Below are positions 48,911 through 57,270 of a stretch of DNA of 64,000 bases, piece by piece (the first letter of the stretch is position 1; each line of letters starts with the position of its first letter). The notes under the pieces are model-generated. The model had not been told where the DNA came from and did no database searches. It was given only the letters and a program-made list of their open reading frames with translations. This stretch comes from CALEMW01 sp964343835. GTDB lineage: Bacteria > Krumholzibacteriota > Krumholzibacteriia > LZORAL124-64-63. The stretch lies in assembly GCA_964343835.1 (NCBI GenBank), contig CAYFKR010000003.1, forward strand, positions 1 through 64,000, written 5' to 3'. Both the position numbers and the translations under genes were made by a program.

Positions 48911-49645
48911 CTAGGCGATGCCCTGCCGCACGCGCCTCGGAGGCGACACGGGAGCAGCCACCACGGGCTGCGCCATGGGCGCCGGCGCCACGCGCGTGAA
49001 GGGCATGACGTTGGACACCGCCGGGGTGTCGAGCCCGAGCTCGTCGGCGGTGAGGGACTCGCCCACCTGGAAGACGGTGTCGACGATGGTCATCACGTCG
49101 TCCAGCACGCTCTGGCTCGCCAGGGAGTCCACGTAGAGGCGCATCTTGTGGGGCATGACCTTCTCGACGTAGGCGGTGGCGGGATCGCCGGCGGCGGCCA
49201 GGATCTCTTCCTCGTTGCGGAACTTCAGCGTGGCACGGTGGGTGATGCCGGGCCGCACCTCGAGGATGCGCTCGAACTCGGCCGGGAACATGTCCGCGTA
49301 CTCGGGCACCTCGGGTCGGGGGCCGACCAGCGACATGTCGCCCGTGAGCACGTTGATGAGCTGGGGCAGTTCGTCCAGCTTGTGGCGTCGAAGGAAGCGG
49401 CCGACGCGGGTCACGCGGGCGTCGCCGCCGACGGTCAGCTTGCCGCCGCGGCGGTCGGCGTCCGACACCATGGAGCGGAACTTGAAGATCCGGAAACGGG
49501 TGCCGCCGCGGCCCATGCGGACCTGGCGATAGAACACCCCGCCGGGGCTGTCAAGTTTGACGGCCACGGCGATGGCGGCGAAGAGCGGCGCGAGGAGTGC
49601 GAGACCTGCGGCCGAAATCATAAAGTCGATGCTGCGCTTCAACAT
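48911..49645 (-). CDS. Initiating sugar transferase (phosphoglycosyl transferase)
   Basis: 244 residues. One N-terminal membrane-associated helix (IDFMISAAGLALLAPLFAAI), then the bacterial sugar transferase domain: FYRQVRMGRGG, FRIFKFRSM, DELPQLINVLTGDMSLVGPRPE (D-E-L-P-Q and G-P-R-P). This is the small monotopic PGT class that moves a sugar-1-phosphate onto undecaprenyl phosphate as the first step of glycan assembly. C-terminal 60 residues are an unusual extension rich in Pro/Ala/Val (APAPMAQPVVAAPVSPP). Probably starts the polysaccharide unit built by the locus to its right. Confidence 0.93.
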   Translation of the reverse strand: MLKRSIDFMISAAGLALLAPLFAAIAVAVKLDSPGGVFYRQVRMGRGGTRFRIFKFRSMVSDADRRGGKLTVGGDARVTRVGRFLRRHKLDELPQLINVLTGDMSLVGPRPEVPEYADMFPAEFERILEVRPGITHRATLKFRNEEEILAAAGDPATAYVEKVMPHKMRLYVDSLASQSVLDDVMTIVDTVFQVGESLTADELGLDTPAVSNVMPFTRVAPAPMAQPVVAAPVSPPRRVRQGIA

Positions 49646-49963
49646 CCCTGTCCCCCAGGCATTACTGGTCCGTCCACTTGCCTCGGGCGTAAAGCAATCG
49701 ATGTGCCATCAAATGTGGTGGGTAGGCCGAAAGAAGCTCGAACGCGTCCGTGCGTCGGCTTCCCTCTCCAGCCCAACCCCCAGGGCAGCGGAATCATAGG
49801 TTCCGGGGGGGTTATCGTCCAGAACGAAGAACGCTTAAGGAGTATCGGAAGCTTGGAGGTTGGAGTTTTTCCGGGATCGGGTGTACCGTAGGTGGGCGGT
49901 CGTCCGGACGACGACCGGGCATCCCGCACGATTCCGGGCCACCAACAAGGACGTCATGCGCCC
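49646..49963. promoter_or_regulatory. Divergent promoter region of the sugar transferase and DegT genes
   Basis: 318 bp without a gene, moderately AT-richer than the coding DNA. A perfect 14-bp palindrome, gtcgtccggacgac, is at 49899-49912, about 50 bases before the DegT start, and could bind a dimeric regulator. A Shine-Dalgarno AAGGA precedes the DegT ATG. A second ATG in another frame (49955) opens only two codons. No strong sigma-70 boxes are visible. Confidence 0.4.
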
Positions 49964-51112
49964 ATGAGGAAGGATTTCCTGCCCTTCTCCCCTCCGAGCA
50001 TCGGTGAGGAAGAGATCGCCGAGGTGGTCGACAGCCTGCGCTCGGGCTGGATCACCACGGGCCCCAAGACCAAGCGCTTCGAGCAGGAGTTCGCCGACTA
50101 CGTGGGCGCGCCCGCCGCGCTGGCGCTCAGCAGCTGCACCGCCGCCCTGCACACGGCCCTGGTGGTCAACGACATCGGCCCCGGCGACGAGGTGATCACC
50201 ACGCCCCTGACCTTCACGGCCACCGTGGCGGTGATCGAGCACGTGGGCGCCACCCCCGTGCTGGTGGACGTGGAGCCCGACACCCTGAACATCGACCCGG
50301 CCCTGGTGCGCGCCGCCGTGACCGACCGTACGAAGGCGGTCATCGCGGTGCACTACGGCGGACACCCCTGCGACATGGACGCCCTCCGCTCCACCTGCGA
50401 CGAGCACGACCTGTTGCTGGTGGAGGACGCCGCCCACGCGATCCCGGCCCGCTACAAGGGCGAGTTCATCGGCTCCCGCGCCAACCCCGTGGCCTTCTCG
50501 TTCTATGCGACCAAGAACCTCACGACGGCCGAGGGCGGCATGCTCACCGGCTCGTCGGACCTGGTGGAGAAGGGCGTGGTGGCCAGCCTCCACGGCATGG
50601 ACCGCGACGCCTGGAAGCGGAACGACAAGTCGGGGAGCTGGCGCTACGACATCGTCACCCCCGGCTACAAGTACAACATGACCGACCTGCAGGCCGGCAT
50701 GGGCCTGGCGCAGCTGCGGAAGATCGAGGGGATGCATGCGCGGCGGAAGGAGATCGTGGCGCTGTACCGGGAGGCCCTGGAGCCGCTCGGGGCGTTCGAC
50801 CTGCCGGTGGAGCGGGAAGGGTGCGAGAGCGCCTGGCACCTGTTCCCGATCCGGATTCGGGAGGGGGCGCTGGCGATCACGCGGGATGAGATGATCGAGA
50901 AGCTGCGGGAGCGGAACATCGGCACGAGCGTGCACTTCATCGCGGTGCATACGTTCAGCTACTACCGGGAAAAGTACGGGTATGCGGCGGAGGATTATCC
51001 GATCGCGTATGGGGAGTCGGAGAGGTTGATCAGTTTGCCGTTGCATCCGGGGTTGAGTGATGGGGATGTGGGGGACGTGATCGAGGCGGTGAAGGACGTG
51101 CTGTCCCTGTAG
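49964..51112 (+). CDS. DegT/DnrJ/EryC1/StrS aminotransferase
   Basis: 382 residues, ATG at 49964. PLP-dependent sugar aminotransferase: SGWITTGPKTKRFEQEF at the start, TFTATVAVIEHVGATPVLVD, VEDAAHAIPARYKGEFIG, and the PLP lysine in FSFYATKNLTTAEGGML. Adds an amino group at C4 (or C3) of a nucleotide-keto-sugar. It is on the + strand, opposite to the locus, and divergent from the sugar transferase gene. The last third of the gene switches from C-ending to G- or T-ending codons, a visible change of composition. The acetyltransferase 4 bp away on the other strand could follow it in the pathway. Confidence 0.93.
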   Translation: MRKDFLPFSPPSIGEEEIAEVVDSLRSGWITTGPKTKRFEQEFADYVGAPAALALSSCTAALHTALVVNDIGPGDEVITTPLTFTATVAVIEHVGATPVLVDVEPDTLNIDPALVRAAVTDRTKAVIAVHYGGHPCDMDALRSTCDEHDLLLVEDAAHAIPARYKGEFIGSRANPVAFSFYATKNLTTAEGGMLTGSSDLVEKGVVASLHGMDRDAWKRNDKSGSWRYDIVTPGYKYNMTDLQAGMGLAQLRKIEGMHARRKEIVALYREALEPLGAFDLPVEREGCESAWHLFPIRIREGALAITRDEMIEKLRERNIGTSVHFIAVHTFSYYREKYGYAAEDYPIAYGESERLISLPLHPGLSDGDVGDVIEAVKDVLSL

Positions 51113-51116
51113 CGGC

Positions 51117-51704
51117 TCAGTCGAGCTCCATCCGGTAGACGTTCATGGCCCGTCCGCCCGAATCGAAGGTCCCCTCGCGGGTGAATCCCGACCGCTCGTA
51201 GAACCGATTCACGTTCTCGTTGCCCTCGGCGTCCGTCGTGAGGGTCACGCTTCCCAGGCCGAGATCCGCGACATCCTCGAGGAACGCCTTCAGCAGGGCG
51301 CTCCCCACCCCGCGCCCCTGTCCCCCGACGCCGATGGACGAGAGCTCCACGTCGCCGTACTCGTACGATGCGGCCCCCACCCTCTTCACGTTGTAGAGCA
51401 GACGCCAGAGGACCGACGGATCCCTCAGGAATCCGTGGAGGATCGGACCGATCATCTCGATCTTCCTCTTCGCGAACGACGTGTAGAAGAACGCGGGATC
51501 GACGAATCCCGCCACGAATCCGTTGACCTCACCCTCCTCGTCCACGTGGACCCGGCAGATCCCCTGTTCGTACTCGAGACAGCAGGCATAGTAGAAGCGG
51601 ACGAACCGTGATCCCATCCTGGTGAGGAAGAACCCGGGAAACGCCTCGGCGTGCACGCGGGCGACGGCATCGAGGTCGGTGGGATCCATTTTCCGAATGG
51701 TCAT
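51117..51704 (-). CDS. GNAT N-acetyltransferase
   Basis: 195 residues. N-terminus IRKMDPTDLDAVARVHAEAF, then the acetyl-CoA loop GVGGQGRGVGSALLKAFLED (G-x-G-x-G-x-G), and NVNRFYERSGFTREGTF at the end. In a sugar locus such an enzyme may acetylate an amino-sugar, but the N-terminal half (about 50-100) suits a general GNAT and the target is not visible. Lies at the end of the minus-strand polysaccharide operon; its start overlaps the GT4 gene stop by four bases. Confidence 0.82.
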   Translation of the reverse strand: MTIRKMDPTDLDAVARVHAEAFPGFFLTRMGSRFVRFYYACCLEYEQGICRVHVDEEGEVNGFVAGFVDPAFFYTSFAKRKIEMIGPILHGFLRDPSVLWRLLYNVKRVGAASYEYGDVELSSIGVGGQGRGVGSALLKAFLEDVADLGLGSVTLTTDAEGNENVNRFYERSGFTREGTFDSGGRAMNVYRMELD

Positions 51705-52894
51705 CGATTCGCTCCTTCCACCCCCGCCAGGTAGTCGGCATAGCGCCGCACGGCATGTCCGGCATCGAATCGGTCCAGGAAAACGCGCCTGATGCGCTCC
51801 TTGTCTCCGGCTCCGCGTTTCCTGATTTCCAGGACGGCCTCGTACAGGGCTCGGCCGGACCGCTGTTCGAGCACGACGCCTAGATCGTCATCCCGGATGC
51901 TGCGGCCCACCTCGCTATCGGGGTCCAGCATGGCGATGACGGGCCTGCCCGCCGCCACGATGGGGTAGAACTTGCTCGGTACCGCGAGTCCCTCCACACC
52001 CGGCTCGAGGACGACGAGCGCCACGGAGGCAGCGCCGAGAAACTCGGCCTGGCGCGCCGGATCGAGGAACGGCATGAAGACGACGTTGCCGAGCTTCCTT
52101 TCCTCGACCTCGCGCATGAGCAGGGGCTTCCGGATGCCGTCGCCGATCATGAGGAAGACGATGCCGTCGTCGTCGCGCGACAGCTCCGCCGCCTCGATCA
52201 GCGGGCCGAAATCCTGGGCGAGGCCCATGTTGCCCGCATACTGGACGACGAATCTGCCGACAAGCTCCGGGTGCTCCTCGAGGAATGGATTCTCCCGGGA
52301 ATCCAGGGGCATGACGTCCTCCCCCCGGACCCAGTTCGGGATGACGGTCGAGTCGATCCTCGACGACTTGCCGTCCACGTGCCGCTTCATGCAATCGCCG
52401 ATCACGACGACTCCCGCTGCCTGTTCGAGCACGGCGACGAGCCAGGCATGCCAGAGACGGAAGACGGGGCCCTTTCGGCCCAACATCCCCAGATGTGCGG
52501 CCATGTCGGGATACACGTCCATGAGGATCACGGAGTAGGGAACGCGCAGGAGCTTCGCGACGGGACCGGCCATGAGCGGCAGGAAAGGGGGGCTCGCGAG
52601 GATCAGGACGTGGTCGCACCCCCTTGTCGAGCGCACCATCCCGAGGGCCGCGACCAACGAAAAGAGGAGCTCGCTGAGCATGCGGAGCCAGGTCCGCTTG
52701 GTCCGCCCGAAGACGAGGGGGATTTCATGGACGCGGTCGGGGGAGGCGGCATGGTCCCTGTCGGCGGCCTTCGTCGTCGCCACGTCCACACGGATACCGC
52801 ATCCACGCAGTCCGTCCGCCAGCTCCGTCATGAGACGAGCGCCGCTGCTGCGTCCGGGCGCGTAGTGGTCCGTCATCAGCAGCAGTCGCTTCAT
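51701..52894 (-). CDS. wbuB: GT4 glycosyltransferase, WbuB-like
   Basis: 397 residues from the ATG at 52894, whose A is the last base of the upstream stop (TGATG). GT-B fold: SSGARLMTELADGLRGCGI at the start, VPYSVILMDVYPDMAAHLGM in the first half, and in the second half QYAGNMGLAQDFGPLIEAA and GLAVPSKFYPIVAAGRPVIA. The D-V-Y-P-D and Y-A-G-N-x-G motifs are shared with WbuB, the L-fucosamine transferase found next to fnlA-C in E. coli O26 and others. Placement directly after fnlC supports the assignment; acceptor specificity is inferred. Confidence 0.82.
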   Translation of the reverse strand: MKRLLLMTDHYAPGRSSGARLMTELADGLRGCGIRVDVATTKAADRDHAASPDRVHEIPLVFGRTKRTWLRMLSELLFSLVAALGMVRSTRGCDHVLILASPPFLPLMAGPVAKLLRVPYSVILMDVYPDMAAHLGMLGRKGPVFRLWHAWLVAVLEQAAGVVVIGDCMKRHVDGKSSRIDSTVIPNWVRGEDVMPLDSRENPFLEEHPELVGRFVVQYAGNMGLAQDFGPLIEAAELSRDDDGIVFLMIGDGIRKPLLMREVEERKLGNVVFMPFLDPARQAEFLGAASVALVVLEPGVEGLAVPSKFYPIVAAGRPVIAMLDPDSEVGRSIRDDDLGVVLEQRSGRALYEAVLEIRKRGAGDKERIRRVFLDRFDAGHAVRRYADYLAGVEGANR

Positions 52895-54033
52895 CACGTC
52901 CGGTACCACACCGTTCGGTTCACGTAATCGGTGTAACTGAGGATGATGCGCACGATCTTCTCGGAGACGTTGTCCGGTCCGTAGTCGTCGACCGGGTGCA
53001 GGGTCCGCTCCCCGCCGCGCTTCTGGCTCTCGAGAATGTCCAGGCCCTGTCGCACCCTTTCGGGAGACATCCCGGTCATCATCACCGACGCCTCTTCCAT
53101 ACCCTCCGGGCGCTCGTGGGCCGAGCGGATGTTGAGGGCGGGGAAATTGAGGATGGAGGATTCCTCGGTGATCGTCCCGCTGTCGGACAGGACGGCCCGG
53201 GCCTCCCTCTGGAGCTTGACGTAGTCGTGGAATCCCAGGGGTTTGAGCAGCCTGACGCCGTCGCCGAACTCGACGCCCTTCGCGTCGAACCGCTTGCGGG
53301 TCCGGGGGTGGGTCGAGACGATGACGGGAAGACCCTTCACCTCGGAGAGCTCACGCAGGATGGCGACGAGGGCGTCCAGGTTGCGGTCGTCCTCGACGTT
53401 CTCCTCCCGGTGTGCACTGACGACGTAGTAGCCGTGCGGCTCCAGCCCCATCCGCTCGAGGGCGTCGGAGGCATCGATGCCCTCCGCGTGGTACTCGAGC
53501 ACCTCGCGCATCGGGCTCCCCGTCACGATGACGCGGTCGCTGGGCAGTCCCTCCCGCAGCAGATACTCCCGTGCGATCCTGGAGTAGGTCAGGTTGACGT
53601 CGGAAACGTGGTCCACGATTCGTCGGTTGATCTCCTCGGGCACGCGCTGGTCGAAGCACCGGTTGCCCGCCTCCATGTGGAAGACCGGGATCCTGCGCTT
53701 CTTCGCGGGCAGGGCGGCGAGGCAACTGTTGGTGTCGCCGAGGATCAGCACGGCGTCGGGACGTTCCGTGTCGAACACCCGGTCGGCGAGGGCGATGACC
53801 TGGCCGATCGTCTCGGCGGCCGTATCGCCGGCGGCGCCCAGGTAGTGGTCCGGGCTCCTGAGACCCAGGCCCTCGAAGAAGATCTCATTGAGTTCGTAGT
53901 CGTAGTTCTGGCCGGTATGGACGAGGACGTGGTCGAAGTGTTCGTCCAGGGCCGGCAGCACGCGCGAAAGACGGATGATCTCCGGGCGCGTTCCGACGAC
54001 GGTGACGACCTTCATGGCTTGGGACTTGTTCAA
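52894..54033 (-). CDS. fnlC: UDP-L-FucNAc synthase, UDP-GlcNAc 2-epimerase family (WbjD/CapG/FnlC)
   Basis: 379 residues. TTG start at 54033 overlapping fnlB (TTGA); an ATG six codons later (54015) is the alternative. The 2-epimerase family motif VVGTRPEIIRLSRVLPALDE comes first, then VHTGQNYDYELNEIFFEGLG, LILGDTNSCLAALPAKKR, and SDSGTITEESSILNFPALNI. The final step of the pathway is C2 epimerisation of UDP-2-acetamido-2,6-dideoxy-L-talose to UDP-N-acetyl-L-fucosamine. Best supported by its place after fnlA and fnlB. Confidence 0.92.
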   Translation of the reverse strand: MNKSQAMKVVTVVGTRPEIIRLSRVLPALDEHFDHVLVHTGQNYDYELNEIFFEGLGLRSPDHYLGAAGDTAAETIGQVIALADRVFDTERPDAVLILGDTNSCLAALPAKKRRIPVFHMEAGNRCFDQRVPEEINRRIVDHVSDVNLTYSRIAREYLLREGLPSDRVIVTGSPMREVLEYHAEGIDASDALERMGLEPHGYYVVSAHREENVEDDRNLDALVAILRELSEVKGLPVIVSTHPRTRKRFDAKGVEFGDGVRLLKPLGFHDYVKLQREARAVLSDSGTITEESSILNFPALNIRSAHERPEGMEEASVMMTGMSPERVRQGLDILESQKRGGERTLHPVDDYGPDNVSEKIVRIILSYTDYVNRTVWYRT

Positions 54034-55130
54034 TGGACGTCCTCCATGATCGTGTCGGGGTTCGCGGGGTCATAGAGCTCGTGGACCCAGAAGAGCGTGA
54101 TCATCTCGGTGTCGCCTGTGTTCTCGATGCTGTGGGCGTGAAACGTCGGGATGTCGACACAGACGGGGGCCTTCCCGTTCACGGGGAACTCGTGGACGGT
54201 GTCCGAGAACAGTCGCCGCAGCCTCAGGACACCCTCGCCGCCCACCACCACGAACCGCTCCACCTTGTGGTAGTGGTAGTGGTGCCCACGGGTGATGCCC
54301 GGCTTCGTGACCGAGTACGAGAACTGCCCAATGCCGAGGGACCGCACGGCCTCGGTGAAATGGCCCCGGTCGTCGTCGTGGCGGACGAGGGGGATGGGAC
54401 ACTGCTCGGGGAAGATGTAGGAGCGGTACGTGTTGAAGAGGTCCCGGATGTAGTCGTCCCTGATGTCGGGGATGACGTTGCCGCTGTAGCTCGAAGCGAG
54501 GTGCCGCAGCGTCTCCGCCAGTTCGACGACGGACGTCTTCACGCCCTCGACGCGAATGCGCCCTGAGGCGTCTCCCGTCACGGCGTCGAGCAGGGCACGG
54601 GCCGCACCCTGGGCGTGGACGAGCTCCAGGGGCGAGTCGCCGTGGACGGTGAGCTCCTCGCCGGCGGCGAGCTGGGTGCAGAAGGTCGAGACGACGGAGT
54701 TGTAGAACGGGCGACCGCCCTCGCCGAACACACCCGGCAGGACCACGTCCGTGAACCGTCCCCCCGAAGAGTTTGCCCAGGCGTCCAGCAGGCCGGCGCA
54801 CTCGAGCTTGGACTTCCCGTAGGGATTGTCCATCTCGATCTGGGTGGACGAGGAAAACGCCACGGCGGCCTTCGAGCCTGTGGATTCCAGCGCTGTCACG
54901 AGGTTGCGCGTCAGGGCAACGTTGGTCTCCGCGACCTCCTGTTCGTCGCCGCGATTCATGCCGGCCAGATGGATGATCCCGTCACAGCCGTCCACGAAGG
55001 CGGCCAGCTTGTCGTCGGACGAGAAGGTGTCCCGATCCGCGCAGACGACCTCGAGGTCGGGGTTCTCGTGGGCGCACGCCCGGACATGGAAACCGAGAAA
55101 TCCCGCGGCACCGGTCACGCCGATCTTCAC
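54030..55130 (-). CDS. fnlB: UDP-FucNAc pathway bifunctional reductase/epimerase with cupin (WbjC/CapF/FnlB)
   Basis: 366 residues. N-terminal SDR domain: KIGVTGAAGFLGFHVRACA with the NAD(P) motif and IIHLAGMNRGDEQ. C-terminal cupin from about 245: GIGQFSYSVTKPGITRGHHY and HKVERFVVVGGEG, with the HHYHYH metal site, and ENTGDTEMITLFWVHELYDP at the end. The two-domain plan is characteristic of CapF/WbjC (C3 epimerase cupin plus C4 reductase). ATG overlaps the fnlA stop by four bases. Confidence 0.94.
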   Translation of the reverse strand: MKIGVTGAAGFLGFHVRACAHENPDLEVVCADRDTFSSDDKLAAFVDGCDGIIHLAGMNRGDEQEVAETNVALTRNLVTALESTGSKAAVAFSSSTQIEMDNPYGKSKLECAGLLDAWANSSGGRFTDVVLPGVFGEGGRPFYNSVVSTFCTQLAAGEELTVHGDSPLELVHAQGAARALLDAVTGDASGRIRVEGVKTSVVELAETLRHLASSYSGNVIPDIRDDYIRDLFNTYRSYIFPEQCPIPLVRHDDDRGHFTEAVRSLGIGQFSYSVTKPGITRGHHYHYHKVERFVVVGGEGVLRLRRLFSDTVHEFPVNGKAPVCVDIPTFHAHSIENTGDTEMITLFWVHELYDPANPDTIMEDVH

Positions 55131-56155
55131 GCGCCCTCCTTCCAGCCGTCCAGGGCGGCCCGGACCTCGGGAAGTCCCATCAGCAGGTCGCGGACGCCGT
55201 CGCCGTCGAGGCGCGTCGTGTTGTGGGAGGTGTAGTCCTCGCTCGCGGCCTGGTCCACGACGCCCTGTGTGAAGTACTTGTCGTAGTTGAGGTCGCGACC
55301 GTCCATGGTGATCCGGAAGTAATCGCCCATGTCCTCGGCGCGCTGGAGCTCCTCGCGCGTAGCGAGGGTCTCGAAGATCTTCTCGCCGTGCCGGATGCCG
55401 ATGACCTCCACCGGGGAGCCGGAGCCGAACATGTCGACCATCGTCTCCGCGAGATCGCCGATGGTGCAGGCCGGAGCCTTCTGCACGAAGAGGTCACCTT
55501 GGTTGGCGTGTTCGAGGGCGTAGATGACGAGATCGATGGCGGATGTCAGGGACATCATGAATCGCGTCATGCCGGGCTCGGTGACCGGGAGACTCATGCC
55601 CTTGCGCATGCGATCGACGAAGTAGGGGATCACCGACCCGCGCGAGTACATCACGTTGCCGTAACGCACCGCGGAGATGGTGGTGTCGCCTCCCTGCCTG
55701 GCCGCGGAGAGACCGACCTTTTCCATCATGCCCTTGGACATGCCCATGGCGTTGACGGGATAGACGGCCTTGTCCGTGCTCAGCATCACGATGCTGTCGA
55801 CGGCGGCGGCGCGGGCGGATTCGACGACGTTGTGGCTGCCCAGGACGTTGGTCTGGACCGCCTGCATGGGGAAGAACTCGCAGGACGGGACCTGCTTCAG
55901 GGCCGCGGCGTGGAAGACGTAGTCCACACCCTCCATGGCGGCGTCGATGCTCGCCCTGTCCCTGACATCGCCGATGAAGAATTTCACCTTGGGGTCGGAG
56001 AGGCGGTTACGCATCTCCTCCTGCTTCAGTTCGTCCCTGCTGAAGACCCGGATCTCCCCGAATTCGCTCTCACGGATCCGCTCGAGCATCCGGGAACCGA
56101 ACGACCCCGTTCCTCCGGTGATCAGGATCGTCTTCCCTGCCAGACTCTTGTTCAC
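55127..56155 (-). CDS. fnlA: UDP-GlcNAc 4,6-dehydratase/5-epimerase (WbjB/CapE/FnlA)
   Basis: 342 residues from a GTG at 56155 that overlaps the preceding stop (GTGA); the longer open frame upstream is antisense to another gene. NAD(P) motif GGTGSFGSRML, then VDYVFHAAALKQVPSCEFFP, the catalytic STDKAVYPVNAMGMSKGMME region, and AVRYGNVMYSRGSVIPYFVD. The first enzyme of UDP-L-FucNAc synthesis, converting UDP-GlcNAc to a 4-keto-6-deoxy-L-sugar. Exactly the CapE length. Confidence 0.95.
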   Translation of the reverse strand: MNKSLAGKTILITGGTGSFGSRMLERIRESEFGEIRVFSRDELKQEEMRNRLSDPKVKFFIGDVRDRASIDAAMEGVDYVFHAAALKQVPSCEFFPMQAVQTNVLGSHNVVESARAAAVDSIVMLSTDKAVYPVNAMGMSKGMMEKVGLSAARQGGDTTISAVRYGNVMYSRGSVIPYFVDRMRKGMSLPVTEPGMTRFMMSLTSAIDLVIYALEHANQGDLFVQKAPACTIGDLAETMVDMFGSGSPVEVIGIRHGEKIFETLATREELQRAEDMGDYFRITMDGRDLNYDKYFTQGVVDQAASEDYTSHNTTRLDGDGVRDLLMGLPEVRAALDGWKEGA

Positions 56156-57270
56156 GACTCCACCGTCCTTGGTGCGTATTCGTCGAGGATCAACGTAAAC
56201 TGTTGCTCCCAGGGTTTCCACTCGAATGAGGCGAGAGCGTCGGTGCATGCGGCAAGCTCCGAACGGTCGCTGACCAATCGTCGCAGCAGGCTCTTCAGTG
56301 CGTCCGCATCGTGGAAGGGAAGCGCGAGGCAGGCGCCGGCCTCGCCGAAGGGGCGAGCCGTCTCCACCTCCTCGTTCACCAGGAACGGCGTCCTCATGAC
56401 CACACAGTCGCCCCACTTGTTGGGCTCGGCCAGACGGTTGATCTCGATGGCGGGATCGTAGTACGTCACGGCCAGATGGGCCTCAGCATAATGGGCCAGG
56501 GCGCGAACGTTGTCGATGGTGCCCAGGTACTCGACGTTCGAGTGCTTCACGAGCCTTTCCGCCGCTGCGGACTGGAGCCGTCCCGCGAGGATGACCCTCA
56601 GGGGGTCTTCATCCCTCCAGCCCGCCAGTGCACGCTCCAGGACGCCGATGCCGCGCTCCTCGGTGAGCCTGCCGTTGGCATAGATCGTCAGGACCTCCCT
56701 GCGCTCCAGGCCCTCGTCCGATGCGACCATCCGGGCGGCCTCCAGCGTCGCCGTCGAGGGAACGTTGGCCACGATGCGGAGATTGTCGCCTCCTCGAGTC
56801 CATCTGGACAGGGAGGGGACCATGTGGACCACCGCCCTGCGGACAACGACCCGCTCCATGAGCCCGATCAGCCACTTGACCGGTCCCGGCCAGTTGTAAC
56901 TGAGGGACAGGTTGTCGTTGTTGTCGTAGAGATAGCGCAGCGGCTTGAAGAGCGAAGCCAGTGCAACGGGCATAGCCGCCGCGAACCCGATGCAATAGAA
57001 CGACCTACCTGCGCCGTCCCGGAGCGCGTCGCGGAAGACCGCCGCCATGAACCGCACGTAGCGGAGCGCGAGCCCTTTGTTGCTGAAACCTCCGCCCCGG
57101 AGGAGACAGCGCCCCTCCGGCTCCTCCTCGTCGGCCCTGACCCAGTACCAGTGGTCGTGCCGGCGGCCGGTGTCCCCGAGGACCCCCACGATCTTCTTCA
57201 TGCGCGGGAACACCGAAACGTCCGCGGAAGGGGTCACGATCGTCAGGAGTCCGTCGCGACGCCCGCTCAT
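56152..57270 (-). CDS. Glycosyltransferase, GT4-like (polysaccharide locus)
   Basis: 372 residues from the ATG at 57270, overlapping the wzy stop by four bases. GT-B-like: GFAAAMPVALASLFKPLRYL in the first half, then TIYANGRLTEERGIGVLERAL, VILAGRLQSAAAERLVKHSN and RLAEPNKWGDCVVMRTPFLV in the second. The second-half order (N-G-R-L/E-x-R-G-I/A-x-P-x-K) is GT4-like, though the E-x7-E motif is replaced. Adds one sugar of the repeat unit. Confidence 0.8.
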   Translation of the reverse strand: MSGRRDGLLTIVTPSADVSVFPRMKKIVGVLGDTGRRHDHWYWVRADEEEPEGRCLLRGGGFSNKGLALRYVRFMAAVFRDALRDGAGRSFYCIGFAAAMPVALASLFKPLRYLYDNNDNLSLSYNWPGPVKWLIGLMERVVVRRAVVHMVPSLSRWTRGGDNLRIVANVPSTATLEAARMVASDEGLERREVLTIYANGRLTEERGIGVLERALAGWRDEDPLRVILAGRLQSAAAERLVKHSNVEYLGTIDNVRALAHYAEAHLAVTYYDPAIEINRLAEPNKWGDCVVMRTPFLVNEEVETARPFGEAGACLALPFHDADALKSLLRRLVSDRSELAACTDALASFEWKPWEQQFTLILDEYAPRTVES

